DNA of 64,000 nt from Phenylobacterium hankyongense (lineage in GTDB: Bacteria > Pseudomonadota > Alphaproteobacteria > Caulobacterales > Caulobacteraceae): assembly GCF_003254505.1 (NCBI RefSeq), contig NZ_QFYP01000001.1, positions 852,001 through 916,000 on the forward strand, in the 5' to 3' direction. A program made the position numbers and the translations under genes. Positions 16,178-25,768 of the stretch are shown in pieces. Below the pieces are notes generated by a model. The model saw only the letters and a program-made list of their open reading frames with translations. It made no database searches and was not told the origin of the DNA. Numbering within the stretch: position 1 is the first letter of the stretch; each line of letters opens with the position of its first letter.

Positions 16178-17356
16178 TTGGACCAGTACGACGTGGTGGT
16201 GATCGGCGCCGGGGCCGCCGGGATGATGTGCGCCATCGAGGCCGGCAAGCGCGGCCGCAAGGTGCTGGTCCTCGACCACGCCAAGGCGCCGGGCGAGAAG
16301 ATCCGCATCTCCGGCGGCGGCCGCTGCAACTTCACCAACATCCACTCCGCGCCGGAGAACTTCATCTCCGCCAACCCGCGGTTCTGCATCTCGGCCCTGC
16401 GCCGCTATCGGCCGGCCGACTTCATCGCCCTCGTCGACCGCCACCGCATCGCCTGGCACGAGAAGACCCTCGGCCAGCTGTTCTGCGACGACAGCGCCCG
16501 TCAGATCATCGACATGCTGCTGGCCGAGATGCGCGCGCACGGCGTGCAGCTGCGCCTGCAGACCACCGTCGACGGCGTCGAGAAGACCGACGGCGGCTTT
16601 CGCCTGTCGATGGGCGGCCCGCAGGTCGTCGCCGCAAACCTGGTGATCGCCACCGGCGGCAAGTCGATCCCGAAGATGGGCGCCACCGGCTTCGGCTACG
16701 ACATCGCCCGCCAGTTCGGCCTGCCGGTCACCGAGACCCGGCCGGCGCTGGCGCCGTTGACCTTCGAGGTCGGCCTGCTGGAGCGGCTGAAGCCCTTGGC
16801 CGGCGTGGCGGTCGACGCCCGGGTCGCCAGCGGCAAGCGGGCCTTCGACGAGGCCATGCTGTTCACCCACCGCGGGCTCAGCGGCCCGGCGGTGCTGCAG
16901 ATCTCCTCCTACTGGCGCGAGGGCGGCGAGATCGAGGTCGACATGGCGCCCGGCGTCGACGTCTTCGAGACGCTGCGCCGAGCCCGCGCCGAGCACGGCC
17001 GGCAGGCGGTCGCCACGGTGCTGAGCCAGTTCGTGCCCAGGCGTCTCGCCCAGTTGATCGCCGACACCGAGGGCGCGACCGGCAATGTGGCCGACGCCCC
17101 CGACAAGCTGCTGCGCCGGATCGCCACCGCCGTGAACGCCTGGCGGGTGAAGCCGGTTGGCTCCGAAGGCTACCGCACCGCCGAGGTGACCCTGGGCGGG
17201 GTCGACACCGAGGCGCTGGACTCCCGGACCATGGCGGCCAAGGCCGTGCCCGGCCTCTACTTCATCGGCGAGGTGGTGGACGTCACCGGCTGGCTCGGCG
17301 GCTACAATTTCCAGTGGGCCTGGGCCAGCGGCTGGAGCGCCGGCCAGGCGGTGTGA
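16178..17356 (+). CDS. NAD(P)/FAD-dependent oxidoreductase, HI0933/YhiN (BaiN-like) family
   Basis: Flavoprotein of the HI0933 family, 392 residues from the TTG start. The N-terminal FAD motif YDVVVIGAGAAGMMCAIEAG is followed by the family hallmark ISGGGRCNFTN. A second conserved patch, IATGGKSIPKMGATGFGYDIA, and the C-terminal LYFIGEVVDVTGWLGGYNFQWAWASG complete the signature. The reaction of most members is unknown; BaiN acts on bile-acid intermediates in gut bacteria, so that name should not be transferred. It is divergent from the pseudouridine synthase gene. Confidence 0.88.
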   Translation: MDQYDVVVIGAGAAGMMCAIEAGKRGRKVLVLDHAKAPGEKIRISGGGRCNFTNIHSAPENFISANPRFCISALRRYRPADFIALVDRHRIAWHEKTLGQLFCDDSARQIIDMLLAEMRAHGVQLRLQTTVDGVEKTDGGFRLSMGGPQVVAANLVIATGGKSIPKMGATGFGYDIARQFGLPVTETRPALAPLTFEVGLLERLKPLAGVAVDARVASGKRAFDEAMLFTHRGLSGPAVLQISSYWREGGEIEVDMAPGVDVFETLRRARAEHGRQAVATVLSQFVPRRLAQLIADTEGATGNVADAPDKLLRRIATAVNAWRVKPVGSEGYRTAEVTLGGVDTEALDSRTMAAKAVPGLYFIGEVVDVTGWLGGYNFQWAWASGWSAGQAV

Positions 17357-17388
17357 TGCACGCGCGTACTTGCCTGCCGGCGGGCACG

Positions 17389-17751
17389 ATGATACTTAAG
17401 GATGTGCTTAACCAATCATCCAGCCTCGACCAGATGTTCCAGGCGCTGTCGGACCCCACCCGGCGCGCCATGGTCGAGCGCCTGAGCCGCGGGCCGGCTT
17501 CGGTCAGCGAACTCGCCCAGCCGATGGCCATGTCGCTGCCGGCCGTGGTGCAGCACCTGCAGGTGCTGGAGGCCAGCGGCCTGGTGAAGACCGAGAAGGT
17601 CGGCCGCGTGCGCACCTGTCGGCTCGACACCGGCGCCCTGCAACTGGCCGAGCAATGGATCAACGACCGGCGCACCGGCTGGGAGCGCCGCCTCGACCGC
17701 CTGGGCGACTACCTCGCCGACACCGACCCGGACAAAGGGAGCAAGCCATGA
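17389..17751 (+). CDS. ArsR-family winged-helix transcriptional regulator
   Basis: Small HTH regulator, 120 residues from ATG 17389. The motif LDQMFQALSDPTRRAMVERLSRGPASVSELAQPMAMSLPAVVQHLQVLEASGLV is the winged helix of the ArsR type paired with SRPBCC proteins; it lacks ArsR metal-binding Cys residues. The start is uncertain: ATG 17356 overlaps the previous stop, and GTG 17404 (giving VLNQSSSLDQ) matches the usual N-terminus of this subgroup. Its stop overlaps the next start as ATGA, so the two are translationally coupled. Confidence 0.87.
   Translation: MILKDVLNQSSSLDQMFQALSDPTRRAMVERLSRGPASVSELAQPMAMSLPAVVQHLQVLEASGLVKTEKVGRVRTCRLDTGALQLAEQWINDRRTGWERRLDRLGDYLADTDPDKGSKP
17396..17411. 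promoter_or_regulatory. Inverted repeat around the ArsR start region, possible operator
   Basis: TTAAG-N6-CTTAA surrounds the GTG candidate start at 17404. A symmetrical site at the 5' edge of an ArsR-type gene is a plausible self-repression operator. The arms are short (5 bp), so chance is possible. Confidence 0.3.
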
Positions 17752-18221
17752 CCGACCGCACCGTCACCCACGCCACCTTCTGCCTCGAGCGCACCTATGA
17801 CGCGACGCCCGCGCGGGTGTTCGCCGCCTTCGCCACGGAACAGGGCAAGGCCCGCTGGTTCTCCGGCCCGAACGAGGAGTGGCAGATCATCGAGCGGGCG
17901 TTCGACTTCCGCGAGGGCGGCCGCGAGCGGCTGAAGGGCCGCTGGGCCAGCGGCAGGGTCTCCGACTTCAGCGCCACCTACCAGGATATCGTGCCCGATG
18001 AGCGGATCGTCTACGCCTACGAGATGCGCCTGGACGACCGGAAGATCTCGGTGTCGCTGGCGACGCTGGAATTCAAGCCGGCCGGCCAGGGCACGCGCCT
18101 GGTGATGACCGAACAGGGCGCCTTCCTCGACGGCTACGACGACGCCGGCAGCCGCGAGCACGGCACCGCGATCCTGCTCGATCGGGTCGGCGCGTCGCTG
18201 GTCGAGCCGGCCGAGGCCTGA
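17748..18221 (+). CDS. SRPBCC family protein (AHSA1-like)
   Basis: A 157-residue START/Bet v1-like domain protein with the AHSA1/YndB-type pattern: FCLERTYDATPARVFAAFATEQGKARWFSGP at the start and GGRERLKGRWASG in the middle. These bind small hydrophobic ligands; specific ligands are unknown. It forms a coupled pair with the ArsR-type gene (4-base overlap), a pairing widespread in alphaproteobacteria in which the regulator controls the SRPBCC gene. Confidence 0.87.
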   Translation: MTDRTVTHATFCLERTYDATPARVFAAFATEQGKARWFSGPNEEWQIIERAFDFREGGRERLKGRWASGRVSDFSATYQDIVPDERIVYAYEMRLDDRKISVSLATLEFKPAGQGTRLVMTEQGAFLDGYDDAGSREHGTAILLDRVGASLVEPAEA

Positions 18222-18224
18222 GCG

Positions 18225-18521
18225 TCAGGCGGCGGCGCGCGCTGCGACCGGTTGCTGGGAGACCGGCGGCTGAGCGGCGACCGCCTCGGGGTCGATCTCG
18301 ATCGCCGCGGGCCGGCCCCAGGGCACCACCGCCCAGATCCGCTCATGGAAATAGAACAGGCCGATCTTGGTGAAGCTCTCCACCGAGGCGATCGAGGCGG
18401 CGAACACCAGGTGGCCGGTGATGAAGTAGCTGATCACGAAGGTGTCGATGCTGCCGAGGATGCGCCAGCTGACGGCCTTCACGAAGGAACGCGAATGGGC
18501 TTCGGGCGCACGGAAAAGCAT
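18225..18521 (-). CDS. DUF2061 small membrane protein
   Basis: A 98-residue protein with the DUF2061 core SFVKAVSWRILGSIDTFVISYFITGHLVFAASIASVE and FTKIGLFYFHERIW, giving two membrane helices. The C-terminal 30 residues are a low-complexity Ala/Pro/Gln tail. Function is unknown; related domains occur fused to sulfate assimilation enzymes. It is convergent with the SRPBCC gene (3-base gap). Confidence 0.82.
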   Translation of the reverse strand: MLFRAPEAHSRSFVKAVSWRILGSIDTFVISYFITGHLVFAASIASVESFTKIGLFYFHERIWAVVPWGRPAAIEIDPEAVAAQPPVSQQPVAARAAA

Positions 18522-18644
18522 CGGGTCGCATCCTGACGTCGATGGTGGAGGAAGGCTGGTGTCCTGCCATCGGCGTCGGCCGCGTGGGAGCCAAGAATTC
18601 CCAGGCTGCCGATAGGTTTTCTGTGCGCGCGGTCAGCCCGGCCC

Positions 18645-20435
18645 TCAGACCAGGGCTTCGAACTCGTCCACCAGCCGCTCCAGCTGCTTCATGCCGGCCG
18701 CCCAGAACGCCTTCTCCCGCGGGTTGAGGCCGAAGGGCGCCAGCGCCTCGACGTAGGTCCGCGTGCCGCCGGCGGCGAGCAGGTCCTCGTACAGCGGCGC
18801 GAACCCCTGCGGGTCCTCCCGGCGCTTCTCCATCAGGCCGCGCACCAGGAGGTCGCCGAAGGCGTAGGCGTAGACGTAGAAGGGCGCGTGCACGAAGTGG
18901 CTGACGTAGGCCCAGTAGTGCTCGTAGCCGCGGTTGAGCTTGATCGCCGGCCCCAGGCTCTCGCCCATGACCTCCAGCCACAGGCTGCCGATCTCCTCCG
19001 CCGACACTTCGCCCTCCAGCCGCGCGGCGTGGAAGCGGGTCTCGAAGCGGTGGAAGGCGATCTGCCGCACGACGGTGTTGATGCCGTCCTCGATCTTGCC
19101 GGCCAGCAGGCCGCGGCGCTCGGACTTCGAGGCGTTGTCCAGCAGGCGCTCGAACACCAGGCCCTCGCCGAAGATCGAGGCGGTCTCCGCCAGCGTCAGC
19201 GGCGTGTCGGCCAGCAGCGTGCCGAGCGGCGCGGCCAGCGTCTGGTGCACCGCATGGCCGAGTTCGTGGGCCAGGGTCAGGACGTCGCGCCGCTCGCCCA
19301 TGAAGTTCATGAACACGTAGGGGTGACGGTCGGAGGTCACCGGATGCGAATAGGCCCCCGACTGCTTGCCGGGCCGCGGCCGGGCGTCGATCCAGGGGTG
19401 GGTGAAGAAGGTCTGGGCGGTGTCGGCGAACTTCGGCGCCAGGTCCGCGAAGCTCTCCAGCACCATCGCCTTGGCTTCCTCCCAGCGGTAGGTGCGCGGC
19501 GCTTCGGTATCCAGCGGCGCGTTGCGGTCCCACTGGTTGAGGACGTCGACGCCCATCACCTGGGCCTTCAGCCGGTAGTAGCGGTGGCTGACCGAGGCGT
19601 AGGACTCCACGACGGCCGCCTCCAGCGCCTGCACGGCGTCGGCGTCCACCTCGTTGGCCAGGTGGCGGGAGGCGGCGGGGTCGGGATACTTCCGCCAGCG
19701 GTCCTCCACCTGCTTTTCGAAGGCCAGCGTGTTGAGCGCCAGCGCCAGGCTCGGCGTGCGCGCCTCCAGCGCCTTGGCCAGCCCCTTCGCCGCCTGCTTG
19801 CGGCGCTTGGCGTCCGGGTCGGAGAGGCGGTTCAGCGTCTCCGGCAGGGTCAGCCTGTCCTTGCCGACCTTGGCGGTCAGCCGGGCCAGGGTCTCGTCGG
19901 ACAGCCGGCTCCAGTTGGCCACCGCCGGCCCGCGGTCGATGACCATCCGCTCCAGGTCCGGCGTCAGCTCGTGCGGCCGCGACAGCCGCACCCGCCGGAT
20001 CCACGGCCGCCAGCGCGCCGCCGGCGCATGCGCCGCCATGGCCGCCTCGATCTCGGCGTCCTCCAGCTGGTTGATCTCCAGGGTGAAGAACAGGCTCTCG
20101 GCGGCGATCTGCGCCGAGCGGGCCCGCAGGTCCGCCTCGAACTTCGACCAGGCCGGGTCGTTGCGCGCGGTGGAGGCGGCCAGCGAGGCGTAGGCCCCGA
20201 CCGCCCAGAGCCCGTTGGTGGCGGCCTCATAGAGCCGGATGCCGCCGTCCAGCAGCTGGCCCAGGGCGTCGGCGTCGGCGCGGGCGGCGACGAACCGGCC
20301 CTGCAGCTCCACCAGGGCGTCGTTGGCGCGCTTGGCCTCGGCGATGTCGGTCTCGATCCGCGGGTCGTCGCGGCCGGCGTAGAGGTCGTCCAGCCGCCAC
20401 TCGGGCAGGGCTTCGGTCTTGAAGGGGGCGTTCAT
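18645..20435 (-). CDS. M3 family oligoendopeptidase (PepF-like)
   Basis: Cytosolic zinc metallopeptidase that degrades oligopeptides, 596 residues. The catalytic HExxH is seen in LTLAHELGHAVHQTLA, and the third ligand Glu follows in LTLAETASIFGEGLVFERLL. The N-terminal helical region (LPEWRLDDLYAGRDDPRI) is typical of the PepF/oligoendopeptidase F clade. The start at 20435 (MNAPFKTEALPEW) is chosen by homology of the N-terminus; no clear Shine-Dalgarno precedes it. It is downstream of the Lrp gene on the same strand (32 bases). Confidence 0.92.
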   Translation of the reverse strand: MNAPFKTEALPEWRLDDLYAGRDDPRIETDIAEAKRANDALVELQGRFVAARADADALGQLLDGGIRLYEAATNGLWAVGAYASLAASTARNDPAWSKFEADLRARSAQIAAESLFFTLEINQLEDAEIEAAMAAHAPAARWRPWIRRVRLSRPHELTPDLERMVIDRGPAVANWSRLSDETLARLTAKVGKDRLTLPETLNRLSDPDAKRRKQAAKGLAKALEARTPSLALALNTLAFEKQVEDRWRKYPDPAASRHLANEVDADAVQALEAAVVESYASVSHRYYRLKAQVMGVDVLNQWDRNAPLDTEAPRTYRWEEAKAMVLESFADLAPKFADTAQTFFTHPWIDARPRPGKQSGAYSHPVTSDRHPYVFMNFMGERRDVLTLAHELGHAVHQTLAAPLGTLLADTPLTLAETASIFGEGLVFERLLDNASKSERRGLLAGKIEDGINTVVRQIAFHRFETRFHAARLEGEVSAEEIGSLWLEVMGESLGPAIKLNRGYEHYWAYVSHFVHAPFYVYAYAFGDLLVRGLMEKRREDPQGFAPLYEDLLAAGGTRTYVEALAPFGLNPREKAFWAAGMKQLERLVDEFEALV

Positions 20436-20467
20436 GAGGAGAGGTTTAAGCCTGCGACCCCGAGGAG

Positions 20468-20896
20468 TCACATCTTCTGCGTCGCCAGCAGGATCGAGGT
20501 CTCGGTCGAGGCGATGCCGGCGACCAGGCGGATCTGGTCGAGGGTGCGGCTGAATTCCCGCAGGTCGCTGGTGTCGAGTTCGGCGACCAGGTCCCAGCGG
20601 CCGTTGGTGGTGTGGACCTTGTCCACCTCCGGGAAGCCGCGCAGCGCCCTGACGACGGCGCTGGTGCGCTCGCCCTCGATGGCGATGCACATGATGGCGC
20701 GCACCCGCTGGGCCTCGACCTCGGGCCGGATCTTCACCGTGAAGCCCTGGATGACGCCGTCGTCGCGGGTCATCTTCTCGAGGCGGTTCTGCACGGTGCC
20801 GCGCGAGACCTTCAGCCGACCGGCCAGCGAGGCCACCGACTCGCGGCTGTTGACGCGCAACAGCGCCAGCAGCCGGCGATCCAGGTCATCCATCAT
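20468..20896 (-). CDS. Lrp/AsnC family transcriptional regulator
   Basis: Feast/famine regulator with an N-terminal HTH (LDRRLLALLRVNSRESVASLAGRLKVSRGTVQNRLEKM) and a C-terminal RAM amino-acid-binding domain, about 142 residues from ATG 20896. A GTG/ATG further upstream at 20929 would add an atypical N-terminus. It is divergent from the amidinotransferase-fold gene and rocD, so it probably senses arginine or ornithine and controls that pair (inference). Confidence 0.9.
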   Translation of the reverse strand: MMDDLDRRLLALLRVNSRESVASLAGRLKVSRGTVQNRLEKMTRDDGVIQGFTVKIRPEVEAQRVRAIMCIAIEGERTSAVVRALRGFPEVDKVHTTNGRWDLVAELDTSDLREFSRTLDQIRLVAGIASTETSILLATQKM

Positions 20897-20930
20897 AACG
20901 CCAATGATCCTTATCAGATCGTCAGACAAC

Positions 20931-20969
20931 AGCGCATAATTTAGCAGCTTGTGCGCTATTCGCTAGCGC
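20931..20969. promoter_or_regulatory. Overlapping inverted repeats between lrp and the arginine catabolic genes
   Basis: AGCGCA (20931-20936) pairs with TGCGCT (20952-20957) across 15 bases, and GCGCTA (20953-20958) pairs with TAGCGC (20964-20969) across 5 bases. The AT-rich spacer TAATTTAGC lies between. Two overlapping dyads in a 120-base divergent gap fit a multi-site Lrp operator; the protein bound is inferred. Confidence 0.45.
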
Positions 20970-21018
20970 CGCCCGGCGCGATCATTCGTCCCCAGCCACC
21001 ACAGCTCTGAGGACGCCC

Positions 21019-21900
21019 ATGGACCCCCGGCCGCAGTTCCTGATGACCGACGCAGGTCATTTCGACGTCTGCTACCAGATCAATCCGTGGATGCAGCCGA
21101 CCGCCTGGCGCGCCGATCCGGCCGCCTGCAAGGCCGCCGCCCAGGCCGGCTCGGCGCAGCTGAAGGCCGCCCTGCAGGCGGCCGGCGCGCACGTGGAGAC
21201 CATCGGCGGCGTGCGCGGCCTGCCGGACCTGGTGTTCCCGGCCAACGCCGCGGTGGTGCTGGACGGCCGCGTGCTGCTGGCCCGCTTCCGCTATCCGGAG
21301 CGGCAGGGCGAGGAGGCGGTGTTCCGCTCGGCGTTCGAGAAGCTCCGCAAGCGCGGCCTGGTCGAGGAGCTCGTCGATCTGCCGGAGGGCCTGTTCCACG
21401 AGGGCGCCGGCGACTGCATCTGGGACAAGGACCGCAAGCTGTTCTGGGCCGGCTACGGGCCGCGCTCCAGCCACGGCGCGCTGGCGGTAATCAGGCGGGT
21501 GTTCGGCCAGGAGGTCGTGCCGCTGGAGCTGGCCTCCGACCGCTTCTACCACCTGGACACCTGCTTCTGCCCGCTGGCCGGCGGCAAGGTGCTCTACTAC
21601 CCGGCCGCCTTCACCGCGCCGGCGCTGGCCGCCATCCGCGCCCGCGTGCCGGAGGCCCAGCGCATCGAGGCCAGCGATGAGGAGGCCGCCGCCTTCTGCG
21701 TCAACGCGGTCAACCTCGACGCCAAGGTGATCATGGCCCGCGCCCCGGCCTCGCTGCGCGCCAAGCTGCGGGCCGGTGGCTACACGCTCGTCGAGGTCGA
21801 CCTCGATCCCTTCATCCTCTCCGGCGGGGCCGCCTACTGCATGACGCTGCGGCTCGATCGGACCAGCGCGCCCGCCGCCGCCATCCTCGCCGCCGAATAG
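21019..21900 (+). CDS. Amidinotransferase-fold arginine hydrolase (DDAH / arginine dihydrolase-like)
   Basis: A 293-residue guanidine-modifying enzyme, usually annotated dimethylargininase. Key residues: Asp70 and Asn76 in [13 protein letters not shown], Glu128 in [10 protein letters not shown], His178 in FYHLDTCF, and nucleophile Cys274 in [12 protein letters not shown]. The Asn in the F-x-A-N-A motif is, from memory of cyanobacterial ArgZ, the residue tied to arginine dihydrolase activity (arginine to ornithine, CO2 and ammonia). The next gene is ornithine aminotransferase (11-base gap), which would use ornithine directly; DDAH or arginine deiminase would give citrulline. Activity on arginine rather than methylarginines is therefore an attractive inference. 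Confidence 0.85.
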   Translation: MDPRPQFLMTDAGHFDVCYQINPWMQPTAWRADPAACKAAAQAGSAQLKAALQAAGAHVETIGGVRGLPDLVFPANAAVVLDGRVLLARFRYPERQGEEAVFRSAFEKLRKRGLVEELVDLPEGLFHEGAGDCIWDKDRKLFWAGYGPRSSHGALAVIRRVFGQEVVPLELASDRFYHLDTCFCPLAGGKVLYYPAAFTAPALAAIRARVPEAQRIEASDEEAAAFCVNAVNLDAKVIMARAPASLRAKLRAGGYTLVEVDLDPFILSGGAAYCMTLRLDRTSAPAAAILAAE

Positions 21901-21911
21901 GGACAGCCGCC

Positions 21912-23129
<1,218 letters not shown>

Positions 23130-23131
23130 CA

Positions 23132-23267
23132 TTCGTCATCCTAGGCCTTGTGCCTAGGACCCCTTCCTCAGCGTCTGTGAGTGGGGACGTGTGGCGCCAC
23201 GCAGCTCCCCCTCGACCATCCGGGAACCCGACAGAGGGGTCCTAGGCACAAGGCCTAGGATGACGAA
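23132..23267. repeat. REPIN-like element with perfect 33-bp inverted repeats
   Basis: A 33-base arm at 23132-23164 (beginning TTCGTCATCCTAGGCC) recurs as an exact inverted copy at 23235-23267, with a 70-base spacer. Each arm contains an inner dyad (CCTAGGCCTTGTGCCTAGG). It lies after the rocD stop. This is the layout of a mobile REP-type palindromic element; the transcript would also fold and may end transcription. Confidence 0.75.
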
Positions 23268-23319
23268 GGGATGGGGCGGCGGCGACCTACACGAAGGGGG
23301 GTGAGGCGGCGGCGACCCG

Positions 23320-23619
23320 CTACACGATCCCATCGTAGAGATCGTCCCAGTGCGGGTTCTCGCGTTCGATCAGGTTGATCTTCCACTCCCGCGGCCAGCG
23401 CTTCAGCGACTTCTCCCGCTGGATGGCGTTCAGCATGCCTTCGAACGGCTCGAACCAGACCAGGCGCTTCAGTCCGTACTTGGAGGTGAAGCCGGGCACG
23501 ATCCCTTCACGATGCTCCCACACGCGGCGGACCAGCTGACCGGTCACGCCGATGTAGAGCGTGCCGCGCATGCGGTCGGCCATGATGTAGACCGCGATGA
23601 AGGCGTCGCGCCCGACCAA
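23320..23619 (-). CDS. GIY-YIG nuclease family protein (YhbQ-like)
   Basis: A 99-residue single-domain protein: VYIMADRMRGTLYIGVTGQLVRRVWEHREG contains the GIY-YIG motif (VYI...YIG) with catalytic Arg, and a Glu/Asn-containing C-terminal half (FEGMLNAIQREKSLKRWPREWK). The family is abundant in alphaproteobacteria and its cellular role is unclear. Start: only TTG 23619 places the full VYI strand inside the protein, 4 bases after the stop of the dehydrogenase gene; the first ATG would remove the motif. Confidence 0.8.
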   Translation of the reverse strand: MVGRDAFIAVYIMADRMRGTLYIGVTGQLVRRVWEHREGIVPGFTSKYGLKRLVWFEPFEGMLNAIQREKSLKRWPREWKINLIERENPHWDDLYDGIV

Positions 23620-23623
23620 GCCG

Positions 23624-25768
23624 CTACTTCGGCCCCACCCCCGGCCCGCCCTTGGCGGATTCCACCGCCGGCGTCGGCGCGCCCTTGGCCAGCGAGATCA
23701 GGTAGGCGCGGATGTCCTCGACCTCGCCGGCGTTCAGGAAGCGGGCGAAGCTGGCCATGCCGTTGTGGGCGCGGGCGCCCTCCATCACCACCGAGCGGAA
23801 GTCCTCCGGGGTGGCGATCATCGGCGAGCGCTTGAGGTCCGGCAGCCAGGCGCCGGTGGCGTTCGGCCCGTGGCAGACCTGGCAGTTCTGGTTGAACACC
23901 ACGAAGCCGTTCTGGACGGCGCCGGTCGAGTTCACCTTGCTCAGGTCGACGGTCGGCTGCGCGGGCGTCACGTAGTCGGGCGCCACGGCCTTGCCGCCGA
24001 GCTTGAACACCAGCAGCCGCCCGGGCAGCCGCGGCCGCTGCGGCATCAGCGCCGGCGAGGAGATCTCGCCCGCCCCGCCCTCGCCGACCATCACCGCCAC
24101 GTACTGGGCGCCGTTCAGCTCATAGGTCATCGGCGCGGCGATCACCCCGTTGCCGGTCTTGTAGGACCACAGCTTGGTCCCGCTGGCGGCGTCGTAGGCG
24201 TCGAACTGCCCCTCGGCCGCGCCCTGGAAGACCAGGCCCCCGCCGGTCGCCAGCACGCCGGCGTTCCAGAAATAGGGGTGCTGGACGGTCCAGACCGCCT
24301 TCTGCCGCACGGGATCCCAGGCGATCAGCATGCCCTTGATCTGGGAGACCAGCGCCGCCTGCTGGGCCGGCGTCATCGGCGCGGCGTTGGCCAGGAAATC
24401 GGTGCCGGTGTTCCAGGCGCCCGGCCGATAGCGGAAGGTCTTGTCGTCCACATAGGCGAACGGCACCGACTGGGCCGGGATGTAGACCAGGCCGGTCTTC
24501 GGGCTGAAGGCCATCGGGTGCCAGTTGTGGCCGCCGAACGGCGCCGGCATCTGCAGGGACGGGCCGTTGGCGTAGCGGGCGGCCGGGTTCTCGATCGGCC
24601 GGCCGGTCTTCATGTCGACGCCGGTGGCCCAGCTGACCGGCACGTAGTTCTTGGCCGACAGCAGCTCGCCGGTCGCCCGGTCGAGCACATAGAAGAAGCC
24701 GTTCTTCGGCGCCTGCATCAGCACCTTGCGCGGCTTCCCCCCGACGTTGAGGTCGGCCAGCATGATCGGCTGGGTGGCGGTGTAGTCCCAGCTCTCGCCC
24801 GGCGTCGTCTGGTAGTGCCAGACGTATTCCCCGGTGTCCGGCTTCAGCGCCAGGATCGAGGATACGAACAGGTTGTCGCCCTTGCCGCCGGACCGCTTCA
24901 GGTGGTTCCACGGCGCGCCGTTGCCGACGCCGAGGTAGACGATGTCCAGCGCCGGGTCGTAGGCCATGCCGTCCCAGACGGTGGCCCCGCCGCCGGACTG
25001 CTTCCAGACCCCGCCGGACCAGGTGGCGTTGACCTTCTGGGCCATGATCTTGTCCGAGGCCGCGCCGTCCGGCGCGCCGGTCGGGTTGGGCGCGGTGTAG
25101 AACCGCCAGATCTGGTGCCCGGTGGCGGCGTCATAGGCGGTGACGTAGCCGCGCACGCCGTATTCGGCGCCGCCGTTGCCGATCAGCACCTTGTCCTTGA
25201 TGACCCGCGGCGCGCCGGTGATCGTGTAGGGCTTGGAGTTGTCGGTGGTCTGCACGGACCAGACCGGCTGGCCGGTCCCGGCGTCCAGCGCGATCAGCCG
25301 CCCGTCCAGCGTGCCGACATAGACCCGGCCCTTCCACACCGCGACCCCGCGGTTGACCACGTCGCAGCAGGCGTCGAAGCCCTTGGCGCCCTCGACCTTC
25401 GGGTCGAAGGACCACCTCGGCTTGCCGGTGGCGGCGTCGAACGCATAGACCTTCGACCAGGCGGTGGTGGTGTAGAGCACCCCGTCGACCATCAGCGGCG
25501 TGGCTTCCTGGCCGCGGTTGGTGTCGAACTGGGCGTACCAGGCCAGCCCCAGCTGCGGGACGGTCCTGGCGTCGACCTGGGTCAGCGGGCTGAACCGCTG
25601 TTCGGAGTAGCCCTTGCCGTAGGACAGCCACTCGCCGTTGGCGTCGGCGGCCTGCAGCCGCTGGGCGTCCACCCGGCCCGGGCCCGCCTGTTTCTGGCCC
25701 ATCGGCTTCTGGCACGCCGCCAGGCTCGCCACGCAGGCAAGCGCCAGCGCCAGCTTGGTGATCCTCAT
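23624..25768 (-). CDS. PQQ-dependent quinohemoprotein alcohol dehydrogenase (lipoprotein)
   Basis: Periplasmic alcohol dehydrogenase with pyrroloquinoline quinone and a C-terminal cytochrome c domain, 714 residues. The signal MRITKLALALACVASLAAC ends in a lipobox, so it is probably lipid-anchored. PQQ propeller marks: the vicinal disulfide CysCys in GFDACCDVVNRG, WSGGVWKQSGGGATVWDGMAYDP, and W-motif repeats. The C-terminus has NCQVCHGPNATG (CxxCH heme c). No pqq biosynthesis genes are in this window. The start 25768 has GGGAGG 6 bases upstream, deciding against the codon at 25780. Confidence 0.93.
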   Translation of the reverse strand: MRITKLALALACVASLAACQKPMGQKQAGPGRVDAQRLQAADANGEWLSYGKGYSEQRFSPLTQVDARTVPQLGLAWYAQFDTNRGQEATPLMVDGVLYTTTAWSKVYAFDAATGKPRWSFDPKVEGAKGFDACCDVVNRGVAVWKGRVYVGTLDGRLIALDAGTGQPVWSVQTTDNSKPYTITGAPRVIKDKVLIGNGGAEYGVRGYVTAYDAATGHQIWRFYTAPNPTGAPDGAASDKIMAQKVNATWSGGVWKQSGGGATVWDGMAYDPALDIVYLGVGNGAPWNHLKRSGGKGDNLFVSSILALKPDTGEYVWHYQTTPGESWDYTATQPIMLADLNVGGKPRKVLMQAPKNGFFYVLDRATGELLSAKNYVPVSWATGVDMKTGRPIENPAARYANGPSLQMPAPFGGHNWHPMAFSPKTGLVYIPAQSVPFAYVDDKTFRYRPGAWNTGTDFLANAAPMTPAQQAALVSQIKGMLIAWDPVRQKAVWTVQHPYFWNAGVLATGGGLVFQGAAEGQFDAYDAASGTKLWSYKTGNGVIAAPMTYELNGAQYVAVMVGEGGAGEISSPALMPQRPRLPGRLLVFKLGGKAVAPDYVTPAQPTVDLSKVNSTGAVQNGFVVFNQNCQVCHGPNATGAWLPDLKRSPMIATPEDFRSVVMEGARAHNGMASFARFLNAGEVEDIRAYLISLAKGAPTPAVESAKGGPGVGPK

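Noticed and set aside
18888..20939. 683-codon plus-strand frame over the M3 peptidase
   Set aside because: Antisense shadow; the M3 gene has intact HELGH and family features.
21019..21900. Calling the amidinotransferase-fold gene arginine deiminase (ArcA)
   Set aside because: It is 293 residues, shorter than ArcA, and lacks the FTRDP motif.
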